Shown piece after piece: positions 57,350 to 64,000 of a stretch of DNA of 64,000 nt. Origin of the DNA: Xanthomonas campestris pv. phormiicola (GTDB taxonomy: Bacteria > Pseudomonadota > Gammaproteobacteria > Xanthomonadales > Xanthomonadaceae). The DNA lies in the NCBI GenBank assembly GCA_025666215.1, contig CP102593.1, positions 3,671,001-3,735,000 on the forward strand, given 5' to 3'. The notes beneath the pieces are model-generated. The model made no database searches. It saw nothing but the letters and a program-made list of their open reading frames with translations, and was not told the origin of the DNA. A program made the position numbers and the translations under genes. Positions within the stretch are counted from its first letter, which is position 1. Each line of letters starts with the position of its first letter.

Positions 57350-59350
57350 TCAGACCGCCTTTGCGGCATGTGCCGCCTGTTGCTGCTCCAGCAGGGCGAA
57401 ACGCGCGTTCTCGATGCGTTCCACTTCCTCCGCCGGCACCCAGTAGTCGACGTCGTCGTCGAACGTGCGCGCGATGAAACTGCCGATCATGCCGACCAGG
57501 CCGATGATCGCCATCCACCAGATGTGCCAGATCAAGCCGAAGCCCATGACCACGCTGAAGGCGCCGATCCAGACCCCGGCCGCGGTGTTGCGCGGCATGT
57601 GGATCGGTTCGTACCTGGCCGGACGCGTCCAGCCCTTGCCCTTGAGCTTGTCTTCCCAGAACTGGTCGCGGTCGTCGATGTGCGGCAGCACGGCGAAGTT
57701 GTAGAACGGCGGCGGCGAGGACGTGGCCCACTCCAGCGTGCGACCGTCCCACGGGTCGCCGGTCAGGTCCAGGTTGTCCTTGCGCTTCCAGATGCTGTAG
57801 CCGATCTGCACCAGGTTCAGGAAGATGCCGATGCCGATGATCGCCGCGCCGGCCGCGGCCACCATCAGCCACGGCGCCCACTCCGGGTGGTTGTAGCTGT
57901 TCATGCGCCGGGTCATGCCCATGAAGCCGAGCACGTACAGCGGCATGAAGGCGATGAAGAAGCCGACGATCCAGCACCAGAACGAGGCCTTGCCCAGCGT
58001 CTCGTTGAGCTTGAAGCCGAACGCCTTCGGGAACCAGTAGGTCAGGCCGGCCAGGTAGCCGAACACCACGCCGCCGATGATCACGTTATGGAAGTGCGCG
58101 ATCAGGAACAGGCTGTTGTGCAGCACGAAGTCCACCGCCGGGATCGCCAGCATCACCCCGGTCATGCCGCCGATGGTGAAGGTGATGATGAAGCCGATCG
58201 TCCACAGCACCGGCGCGGTCATGCTCACCCGGCCGCGGAACATGGTGAACAGCCAGTTGAAGATCTTCACCCCGGTGGGGATGGAGATGATCATCGTGGT
58301 GATGCCGAAGAAGGCGTTGACGTTGGCGCCCGAGCCCATCGTGAAGAAGTGGTGCAGCCACACGATGAACGACAGCACGCCGATCGCCGAGGTGGCGTAG
58401 ACCATCGAGGTGTAGCCGAACAGGCGCTTGCGGCTGAAGGTGGCGATCAGCTCGGAGAAGATGCCGAACGCCGGCAGGATCAGGATATAGACTTCCGGGT
58501 GGCCCCAGATCCAGATCAGGTTGACGTACATCATGGCGTTGCCGCCACCGTCGTTGGTGAAGAAGTGGGTGCCCAGGTAACGGTCGGCCCCCAGCAGCGC
58601 CAGCGCCACGGTCAGGATCGGGAACGCGGCGATGATCAGGATGTTGGTGATCAGCGCGGTCCAGGTGAAGATCGGCATGCGCATCAGGGTCATGCCCGGC
58701 GTGCGCATGCGCATGATCGTCACGAAGAAGTTGATGCCGGTCAGCAATGTGCCTAGACCCGATATCTGCAAGGCCCAGATGTAGTAATCGACGCCGACCC
58801 CTGGACTGTATTCCAGCCCCGACAGCGGCGGATACGCCAGCCAGCCGGTCTGGGCGAATTCGCCCACGCCCAGCGAGATGTTGACCAGCGCCGCGCCGGC
58901 CACGAACAGCCAGAAGCTCAGCGAGTTCAGGAACGGGAAGGCCACGTCGCGCGCGCCGATCTGCAGCGGCACGATCAGGTTCAGCAGGCCGGTCATGAAC
59001 GGCATGGCCATGAAGAAGATCATGATCACGCCGTGCGCGGTGAAGATCTGGTCGTAGTGGTGCGGCGGGAAGATGCCTTCGTTGCCGCCGTGCGCGATCG
59101 CCTGCTGGGTGCGCATCATCGCCGCATCGGCGAAGCCGCGCAGCAGCATGACCAGCGCCACCAGGATGTACATGACGCCGATGCGCTTGTGGTCGACCGA
59201 GGTGAACCACTCCTTCCAGAGATAGCCCCACAGCTTGTACTTGGTGATCGCCGCCACGACCAGCAGGCCGAGCAGGCCGGCGCCGCCGAGGGCGCCCATG
59301 ATGATCGGCTCGTGGTACGGAACCGCCTCGAGCGTGAGTTTGCCTAGCAT
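57350..59350 (-). CDS. cyoB: Cytochrome o ubiquinol oxidase subunit I
   Basis: About 666 residues, close to E. coli CyoB. Start at 59350 ([16 protein letters not shown]). The histidine ligands of haem b, haem o3 and CuB are in the usual helices; the binuclear centre motif is [18 protein letters not shown], and the CuB pair is in WLHHFFTMG. It pumps protons while reducing oxygen with ubiquinol electrons. Its ATG overlaps the cyoA stop (TGATG). Confidence 0.98.
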   Translation of the reverse strand: MLGKLTLEAVPYHEPIIMGALGGAGLLGLLVVAAITKYKLWGYLWKEWFTSVDHKRIGVMYILVALVMLLRGFADAAMMRTQQAIAHGGNEGIFPPHHYDQIFTAHGVIMIFFMAMPFMTGLLNLIVPLQIGARDVAFPFLNSLSFWLFVAGAALVNISLGVGEFAQTGWLAYPPLSGLEYSPGVGVDYYIWALQISGLGTLLTGINFFVTIMRMRTPGMTLMRMPIFTWTALITNILIIAAFPILTVALALLGADRYLGTHFFTNDGGGNAMMYVNLIWIWGHPEVYILILPAFGIFSELIATFSRKRLFGYTSMVYATSAIGVLSFIVWLHHFFTMGSGANVNAFFGITTMIISIPTGVKIFNWLFTMFRGRVSMTAPVLWTIGFIITFTIGGMTGVMLAIPAVDFVLHNSLFLIAHFHNVIIGGVVFGYLAGLTYWFPKAFGFKLNETLGKASFWCWIVGFFIAFMPLYVLGFMGMTRRMNSYNHPEWAPWLMVAAAGAAIIGIGIFLNLVQIGYSIWKRKDNLDLTGDPWDGRTLEWATSSPPPFYNFAVLPHIDDRDQFWEDKLKGKGWTRPARYEPIHMPRNTAAGVWIGAFSVVMGFGLIWHIWWMAIIGLVGMIGSFIARTFDDDVDYWVPAEEVERIENARFALLEQQQAAHAAKAV

Positions 59351-60291
59351 CACTTGTCTCCAGAAGTGCACATGGCGACCGGCTCAGCAGCCGATGCCGG
59401 ATGGGCGTCGTGGCCTTCCATCTTGTGGCCCTTGCCCATCATGTATTTGTCGAGCAACGACTTGAACATGCCGTCCTGCACCGACGAGTAGTAGGTCACC
59501 GGGTACTGCGCCTTGTCGTTGCGGTTGGCCGCCAGGATCTGGAACTCGGCCTGGTCCAGCGCCTTCGGCGCGGCCTTGACCTTGGCCACCCAGGCGTCGA
59601 AGCCGGCCTGGTCGGTGGCGTGCGCGGCGAAGCCCATCTTCGAGAAGCCGTGGCCGCTGTAGTTCGCCGACAGGCCGAAGTACTCGCCCGGCTCGTTGGC
59701 GATCAGGTGCAGCTTGGTCTCCATGCCGGCCATCGCGTAGATCTGCGTGCCCAGGTGCGGGATGAAGAACGAGTTCATCACCGTGTCGGAGGTGATCTTG
59801 AAGTTCAGCGGCGTATCCACCGGGAACGCGATCTCGTTGACCGTGGCGATGCCCTGCTCCGGGTAGATGAACATCCACTTCCAGTCCAGCGCCACCGCCT
59901 CGATGGTGATCGGCTTGACCTTGGAGTCCAGCGGCTTGTACGGATCCAGCTCATGCGAGGAGCGCCAGGTCAGCACCGCCAGCACCAGGATGATCATGCA
60001 CGGGATCGACCACACCACCACCTCGATCGCGGTGGAGTGCGACCAGTTCGGCTCGTAGCGGGCCTTGGTGTTGGACGCGCGATAGCGCCAGGCGAAGGCC
60101 AGGGTCATCACGATGACCGGGATCACCACCAGCAGCATCAGCACCACCGAGGTGATCAGCAACGTCTTTTCGTCGTGGCCGATCTGTCCCTTGGGGTTGA
60201 GAATGGCCGCGTCGCAGCCGGCCAGCAGCAGCGCGGGCAGGACCGACAGACCGGAGCGCAGCGAGCGCCGGAGTTGTTTCAACGGAATCAT
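59350..60291 (-). CDS. cyoA: Cytochrome o ubiquinol oxidase subunit II
   Basis: About 313 residues from ATG 60291 ([17 protein letters not shown]). A lipobox LLAGC marks a lipoprotein. Two membrane helices follow, then the cupredoxin-like domain without the CuA ligands, as in quinol oxidases ([32 protein letters not shown]). The C-terminal tail is histidine- and lysine-rich ([13 protein letters not shown]). It is first in cyoABCD. Confidence 0.97.
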   Translation of the reverse strand: MIPLKQLRRSLRSGLSVLPALLLAGCDAAILNPKGQIGHDEKTLLITSVVLMLLVVIPVIVMTLAFAWRYRASNTKARYEPNWSHSTAIEVVVWSIPCMIILVLAVLTWRSSHELDPYKPLDSKVKPITIEAVALDWKWMFIYPEQGIATVNEIAFPVDTPLNFKITSDTVMNSFFIPHLGTQIYAMAGMETKLHLIANEPGEYFGLSANYSGHGFSKMGFAAHATDQAGFDAWVAKVKAAPKALDQAEFQILAANRNDKAQYPVTYYSSVQDGMFKSLLDKYMMGKGHKMEGHDAHPASAAEPVAMCTSGDK

Positions 60292-60692
60292 CGAACGATC
60301 CAATTGCGTAGGGGATGCGGACCGCGCAGTGGCGAACGGGAGCGGCCCGGACGGGCGTTTCCGCGTTGCCTGCGGCATCCTGGCCGGCATGCGCGATCGA
60401 CCCGGCATTTTATGCTGCCGTGCGGCATCTCCGAAAGCCATTGACAAGGCCGAGCGTGCGCGCAGGCGTGTTTTTATGTGCGACACATTGCCGCACCCGC
60501 ATGCGACGGATCGCGGCAGCGTGCCTGCGGCGCATGCCCGGCGCCCTCCATCTCGCTACAACTTGAGATGAAAGCGGGCGCGACCGCCGCCGCGTCGGCG
60601 CGGCCCTGTTGCTTGCGCGGAGAGCGAGACGACATCCCGCCCGGCCCTGCCTGGCCGACGCCGCGACCGCCCGCCCCATCCGGCTCCGGGCG
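60292..60692. other. Intergenic region upstream of cyoABCD
   Basis: About 400 bases between the regulator gene and cyoA. It must hold the cyo promoter. A dyad ATGTG-CGA-CACAT is at 60476-60488, and an AT-rich GCATAAAATGC at 60408-60418 (minus strand), but I cannot place clear -35 and -10 boxes. No gene is credible. Confidence 0.45.
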
Positions 60693-61472
60693 TTACGGCC
60701 GCGCCGCCGCCTTCTTCTGCTTGATCTGCTCGATGTAGTTGTAGATGGTGAAGCGGCTGACCCCCAGCGCCGTGGCCACCTGCTCCACGCTGTTGCGGAT
60801 CAGGAACAGGCCGCGATGCATCATCGCCTCCACCGCGTACATCTTCTCTTCCTTGTTCATCAGCGCCGGCGGCTTCATGAAGCGCTTGACCGCATCGTCG
60901 ATGATCTCCTGCATCATCGCCTCCAGCCCGACCTCGCCGGTCGGCGCCTCGCTGCGCGGCGGCTTGGCCTTCCGGTGCAGCATCTGCTCCAGCCAGCCAT
61001 GGGCCATCTCGAACACGGTCATGTCCGCATTGAGGCACAGCGCGGCCACCGGCTGGCCGGCGCCATCGCGGAACAGCAGGGTGGCCGAGCGCAGCTGGCG
61101 GCCGGCGGCGTTGGTGGTCTGGTACTCGTCGACGATCGCCCAGCTGATCGTGCCGGTGCCGGCCACGTCGCGGTACAGCTCGCTGAAGCCGGCGTCCTCG
61201 CGCGGGCCGCTGAGGATCGGGTCGCCGAGGCTGCGCCCGGACACATGGCCGTTGGCGATCGCCAGCACCGAGGCCCCGGGCGCGGACAGGTCGTGCAGCA
61301 CCACTTCGATGTTCTCGCCGATCACCCCGCCGAGCAGGGTCACCACCGGCTCGAGCAGCGCGAACAGGTCGCGCACCTGCACGCCCGCCCCCAGTCCTTG
61401 CGCTGGCGCAGGCGCCGCCTGGGCGCGCCTGCGCCTGAGCGCGGGCGCCCCGCCCTTTTTCGCTGTTGCCAT
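60693..61472 (-). CDS. YheO/DauR-type transcriptional regulator
   Basis: About 259 residues from ATG 61472 (MATAKKGGAPALRRRR). The YheO-like PAS-fold domain spans about 35-160 (VTLLGGVIGENIEVVLHDLSAP, NADMTVFEMAHGWLEQML). The C-terminal HTH has VEQVATALGVSRFTIYNYIEQIKQKK. DauR, a relative, represses D-arginine catabolism genes in Pseudomonas. The gene is divergent from two exported S10 peptidase genes, its likely targets. Confidence 0.88.
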   Translation of the reverse strand: MATAKKGGAPALRRRRAQAAPAPAQGLGAGVQVRDLFALLEPVVTLLGGVIGENIEVVLHDLSAPGASVLAIANGHVSGRSLGDPILSGPREDAGFSELYRDVAGTGTISWAIVDEYQTTNAAGRQLRSATLLFRDGAGQPVAALCLNADMTVFEMAHGWLEQMLHRKAKPPRSEAPTGEVGLEAMMQEIIDDAVKRFMKPPALMNKEEKMYAVEAMMHRGLFLIRNSVEQVATALGVSRFTIYNYIEQIKQKKAAARP

Positions 61473-61595
61473 CGAATCGTCCCGTCCTGAGCAGTGCCCG
61501 GCGAATGCGCACCGGCCATCTTGCCGGCTACGTCCGCAGGCGTCGAGACGGCAGCGCAACGGCGCAGCTCCGCACAGGAAGGATGTGACGCGGTC

Positions 61596-61624
61596 TTGAC
61601 ATAAAAATTATTTTTGTATATCAA
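61596..61624 (+). promoter_or_regulatory. Promoter with AT-rich dyad ahead of the S10 peptidases
   Basis: TTGACA (61596-61601) is 17 bases from TATCAA (61619-61624). The spacer contains AAAAATTATTTTT, a perfect dyad about the central T, as an operator would be placed. The region is far more AT-rich than its surroundings. Confidence 0.65.
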
Positions 61625-61715
61625 CAAACTGTTGAAGCAGCATCGCATCGCGGCCAAGGGGGCCGCCGCCGCCCATGCATCGGGCGTCCAGCCACGCTTC
61701 GCCAGGGGAAACACC

Positions 61716-63326
61716 GTGCTGTCCATGCCGACGTCCATGCCGTCCGCCAGATCGTGCTGTCGCGCCAATGCCTGGCGGCGTCCGTTCGCGGTTGCCGCGG
61801 CGCTGTGGCTGGCCGGCGTCGCCAGCGTGTCGGCGGCGGTGCCGGTCCACGCCGACGTGCAGGTGCGGTCGGCCGGCAGCGTCGCCGTCCAGGGCCATGA
61901 CACGTTGCGCTACGCGGCCGAGGCCGGGCTGCTGCCGATCCACGACGATCCGACCGGGCGGCTGATGGCGTCGGTGTTCTTCGTCGGCTACAGCGCCCCG
62001 GCCAGTGCCGGCGCGGTGCGGCCGCTCACCTTCCTGTGGAACGGCGGCCCCGGCTCCAATGCCGCACAGCTGCACCTGGGCGTCGGCCCGCGCCGCCTGG
62101 ACACCGCCGATCGCCTGCCGGACTGGACGCCGGCGCAGAGCGAGCGGCCGCTGGTCGAGAACGCCGACAGCTGGCTGGGCGCGAGCGATCTGGTGTTCGT
62201 CGATCCGCTGGGCACCGGCTACAGCCGCGCGGTCGAGGCCAAGGACCTGCCCACGCTGTACACCTCGCATGGCGATGCGGAAGTCATCGCCGAGGCGATC
62301 CGGGTCTATCTCACCCGCCACGACGCCTGGGACCGCCCGCTGTACCTGGCCGGCGAAAGCTATGGCGTGACCCGGGCGATGCTGGTCGCCGAAGCGCTGC
62401 AGCGGCGCGGCATGCCGGTGCGCGGCGTGGTGCTGGTGTCCTACAACTTCGACCTGGGCACGCCGCCGGCGGCGTATCCGGAAGACGCATTGAACGTGCC
62501 GCAGTTCACCGCCGCGGCGCACTACCACCGGCGCCTGGACCCAACGCTGCAGGCGCTGGACGAAGCGACCGCGGTGGCGCAGGCGCAGGCATGGATGCGG
62601 CAGGACTACCTGCCGTTCCTGGCCGCCCCGGCAACGCAGACGCCGGAGGCGCGGCGCCGGATCCTGGCCGCCCTGGCGCGCTTCAGCGGCCTGCGCGAGC
62701 AGGACATCGATGCCAAACAGTTGACCATCTCCACCGCCGATTTCGCCGACCGCCTGCTCGCCGACCAGGGCCGTGAGCTGGGCCGCTACGATCTGCGCAT
62801 GACCGCGCCGCGCCGCGCCAGTGACGCGCCGTGGATGCCGGGGATCGACCCGAGCCTGCTGCCGATGGCCGGCCTGATGAACGGCACCTCGCGCGTGTTC
62901 AACCGCTATCTGCGCCAGCAGCTCGGCTTCGAGAGCGACCTGCTGTATCGCGGCCCGTTCGGCAACGCCTTCCATCCGCTGCCGCGCTACACCGACCCGA
63001 AGACCGGCATGCCGGACGACTGGATGGCGCAACTGTGGGATTTCTCGCAGAAGCTTCCCGAGGGCGCCGCTGCGCCGCTGCGCAAGGCGATGGACCAGGA
63101 CCCGCAGCTGCGCGTGCTGAGCCTGCGCGGCCGCTACGACGGCTGGCCCTGCGAAAGCTCGGTGGAGACCACCCGCGCCGCCGGCCCGCGCTACGCCGCG
63201 CGGGTGACCACCCTGTGCCTGCAGGGCGGACACATGTGGTACTCCGAACGCGCCAGCCGTGCCCAGGGCCGCCGCGCGTTCGAAGCCTTCCTCGCCGCCG
63301 CTCCCTCTCTTCCCAGCACGGACTAG
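61716..63326 (+). CDS. Exported S10 serine carboxypeptidase-like enzyme, first copy
   Basis: About 536 residues from a GTG at 61716, preferred because AGGGGA lies 6 bases upstream; the ATG at 61725 is too far from it. A signal peptide follows (RRPFAVAAALWLAGVASVSAAVP). The alpha/beta hydrolase has LTFLWNGGPGSNA (oxyanion hole), the nucleophile elbow AGESYGVTRA (Ser215) and a late histidine in LQGGHMWYSERA. S10 enzymes remove C-terminal residues at acid pH. A similar gene follows by 3 bases. Confidence 0.9.
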   Translation: MLSMPTSMPSARSCCRANAWRRPFAVAAALWLAGVASVSAAVPVHADVQVRSAGSVAVQGHDTLRYAAEAGLLPIHDDPTGRLMASVFFVGYSAPASAGAVRPLTFLWNGGPGSNAAQLHLGVGPRRLDTADRLPDWTPAQSERPLVENADSWLGASDLVFVDPLGTGYSRAVEAKDLPTLYTSHGDAEVIAEAIRVYLTRHDAWDRPLYLAGESYGVTRAMLVAEALQRRGMPVRGVVLVSYNFDLGTPPAAYPEDALNVPQFTAAAHYHRRLDPTLQALDEATAVAQAQAWMRQDYLPFLAAPATQTPEARRRILAALARFSGLREQDIDAKQLTISTADFADRLLADQGRELGRYDLRMTAPRRASDAPWMPGIDPSLLPMAGLMNGTSRVFNRYLRQQLGFESDLLYRGPFGNAFHPLPRYTDPKTGMPDDWMAQLWDFSQKLPEGAAAPLRKAMDQDPQLRVLSLRGRYDGWPCESSVETTRAAGPRYAARVTTLCLQGGHMWYSERASRAQGRRAFEAFLAAAPSLPSTD

Positions 63327-63329
63327 CCC

Positions 63330-64000
63330 ATGCGCTCCGCGACCGTACACCCCGGCCCTGTGCCGCCGAAGACCCGAGTGCTGCAGCCGCTGCTGGCGCT
63401 GGCCCTGGCGATGGCCTTGCCCGCCGGCAACGCGCACGCCGCGGAACCGGGCTTCGTCGATCCAACCACGCTGGGCCCGGTGTCGTTGCCCACACCAGTC
63501 ACCACCCAGCACCGCGGCGTGTTCAACGGCCAGCACATCGCCTACGCCGCGACGGTGGAAACCTATGCCACCACCGGCGCCGACGGGCACCCGGCCGCAC
63601 GCCTGGTCTCCACCGCCTACATCGCCACGTCCACCGACCGTGCGCGGCCGCTGCTCTTCGCCTTCAACGGCGGCCCGATCGCCGCCAGCACGCCGCTGCA
63701 TTTCGGCCTGCTCGGCCCGCAGCGGCTGGCCGTGCCCGACGACCTGCATGCCGACGCCGCCGGCTTCAAGCTGGTGGACAACCGCTATTCGCCGCTGGAC
63801 GCGGCCGACATCGTCATCTTCGATCCGGCCAGCACCGGCTACAGCCGCGTCGCCGACGGCGTGGCGCCGGCCAGCCAGTTCTCCACCCGCGCCGACGCGC
63901 GCCAGCTCGCGCAGCTGGTGACGCAGTGGCTGGACCGGCACGGCCGGCGCGGCGCGCCGGTGTACCTGCTGGGCGAAAGCTACGGCACCTTGCGCGCGCC
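63330..64000 (+). CDS. Exported S10 serine carboxypeptidase-like enzyme, second copy, partial
   Basis: The first 223 codons; the gene runs past the window. A signal peptide (VLQPLLALALAMALPAGNAHA) leads into a core like the first copy: LLFAFNGGPIAAS, FDPASTGYSRVADG and LLGESYGTLRA (Ser217). The oxyanion segment reads GGPIAAS where typical members have GGPGSS, a difference from the first copy (GGPGSNA). It starts 3 bases after the first copy, so they are co-transcribed. Confidence 0.88.
   Translation, partial: MRSATVHPGPVPPKTRVLQPLLALALAMALPAGNAHAAEPGFVDPTTLGPVSLPTPVTTQHRGVFNGQHIAYAATVETYATTGADGHPAARLVSTAYIATSTDRARPLLFAFNGGPIAASTPLHFGLLGPQRLAVPDDLHADAAGFKLVDNRYSPLDAADIVIFDPASTGYSRVADGVAPASQFSTRADARQLAQLVTQWLDRHGRRGAPVYLLGESYGTLRA

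Noticed and set aside
60476..60488. ATGTG-CGA-CACAT dyad as a Clp/CRP or FNR site for cyoABCD
   Set aside because: It does not match TGTGA-N6-TCACA or TTGAT-N4-ATCAA, and 5-bp arms are too short to claim a regulator.

Overview
The window is very GC-rich, densely coded chromosomal DNA from a gammaproteobacterium of the Xanthomonadaceae, most likely Xanthomonas. The signs are a TonB-era plant-glycan gene content (GH2, GH29, GH51, GH97, GH127 enzymes), the rpsP-rimM-trmD-rplS block beside ffh and a YpjD-type cytochrome assembly gene, a cyoABCD oxidase, and many short REP-like repeats of the kind scattered through Xanthomonas intergenic DNA. No tRNA, rRNA or CRISPR array was seen. Species cannot be decided from the sequence alone.

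Layout. 1-2410: the end of a GH2 beta-galactosidase and a convergent Tat-exported GH29 alpha-L-fucosidase. 2858-10976: mutS, a WYL regulator with a glutathione transferase, katG behind an OxyR-like site, and a small lipoprotein/S4-domain pair. 10976-19765: a MATE exporter, then the minus-strand block ffh, nitronate monooxygenase, aminotransferase IV, rpsP, rimM, trmD, rplS, with the cytochrome assembly gene divergent from ffh. 19925-23191: galM and a secreted GH51 arabinofuranosidase, divergently oriented around a regulatory region with a perfect 18-bp palindrome and a duplicated promoter-like element. 23289-30186: a small secreted protein, an EF-G paralogue preceded by a 9-codon leader ORF and two mutually exclusive hairpins, a decayed fragment of a dipeptidase gene, a DJ-1 family pair (one exported, one GlxA-type regulator), and an intact M19-type dipeptidase. 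30428-34653: an antiporter, a LysR/DUF2798 divergent pair, a DUF4261 protein and a second glutathione transferase.

34869-49964 is one metabolic island for furanose sugars, above all L-arabinose. On the minus strand an eight-gene run encodes an AraD1/GguC-like enzyme, alpha-ketoglutarate semialdehyde dehydrogenase, a YtfQ-YtfR-YtfT-YjfF-like furanose ABC importer, and GH127 and GH97 glycosidases. It is divergent from a GbpR-like LysR gene. Next to it a sugar dehydrogenase (SDR) and an IlvD/Edd-type aldonate dehydratase are divergently transcribed. Together they give arabinoside hydrolysis, import and the non-phosphorylative oxidative route to alpha-ketoglutarate. The two divergent promoters share an AT-rich sequence motif, which suggests one regulator.

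49965-64000: a decayed IS1595-type transposase, a DUF805 membrane protein, radA, an exported M61 peptidase, a MarR/SDR divergent pair around a perfect palindrome, the cyoABCD terminal oxidase, a YheO/DauR-type regulator, and two consecutive exported S10 serine carboxypeptidase genes, the second cut by the window edge.

The most interesting unexplained structure is the leader ORF plus competing hairpins ahead of the EF-G paralogue (25947-26023). The duplicated element ahead of the GH51 gene and the motif shared by the two arabinose promoters follow.
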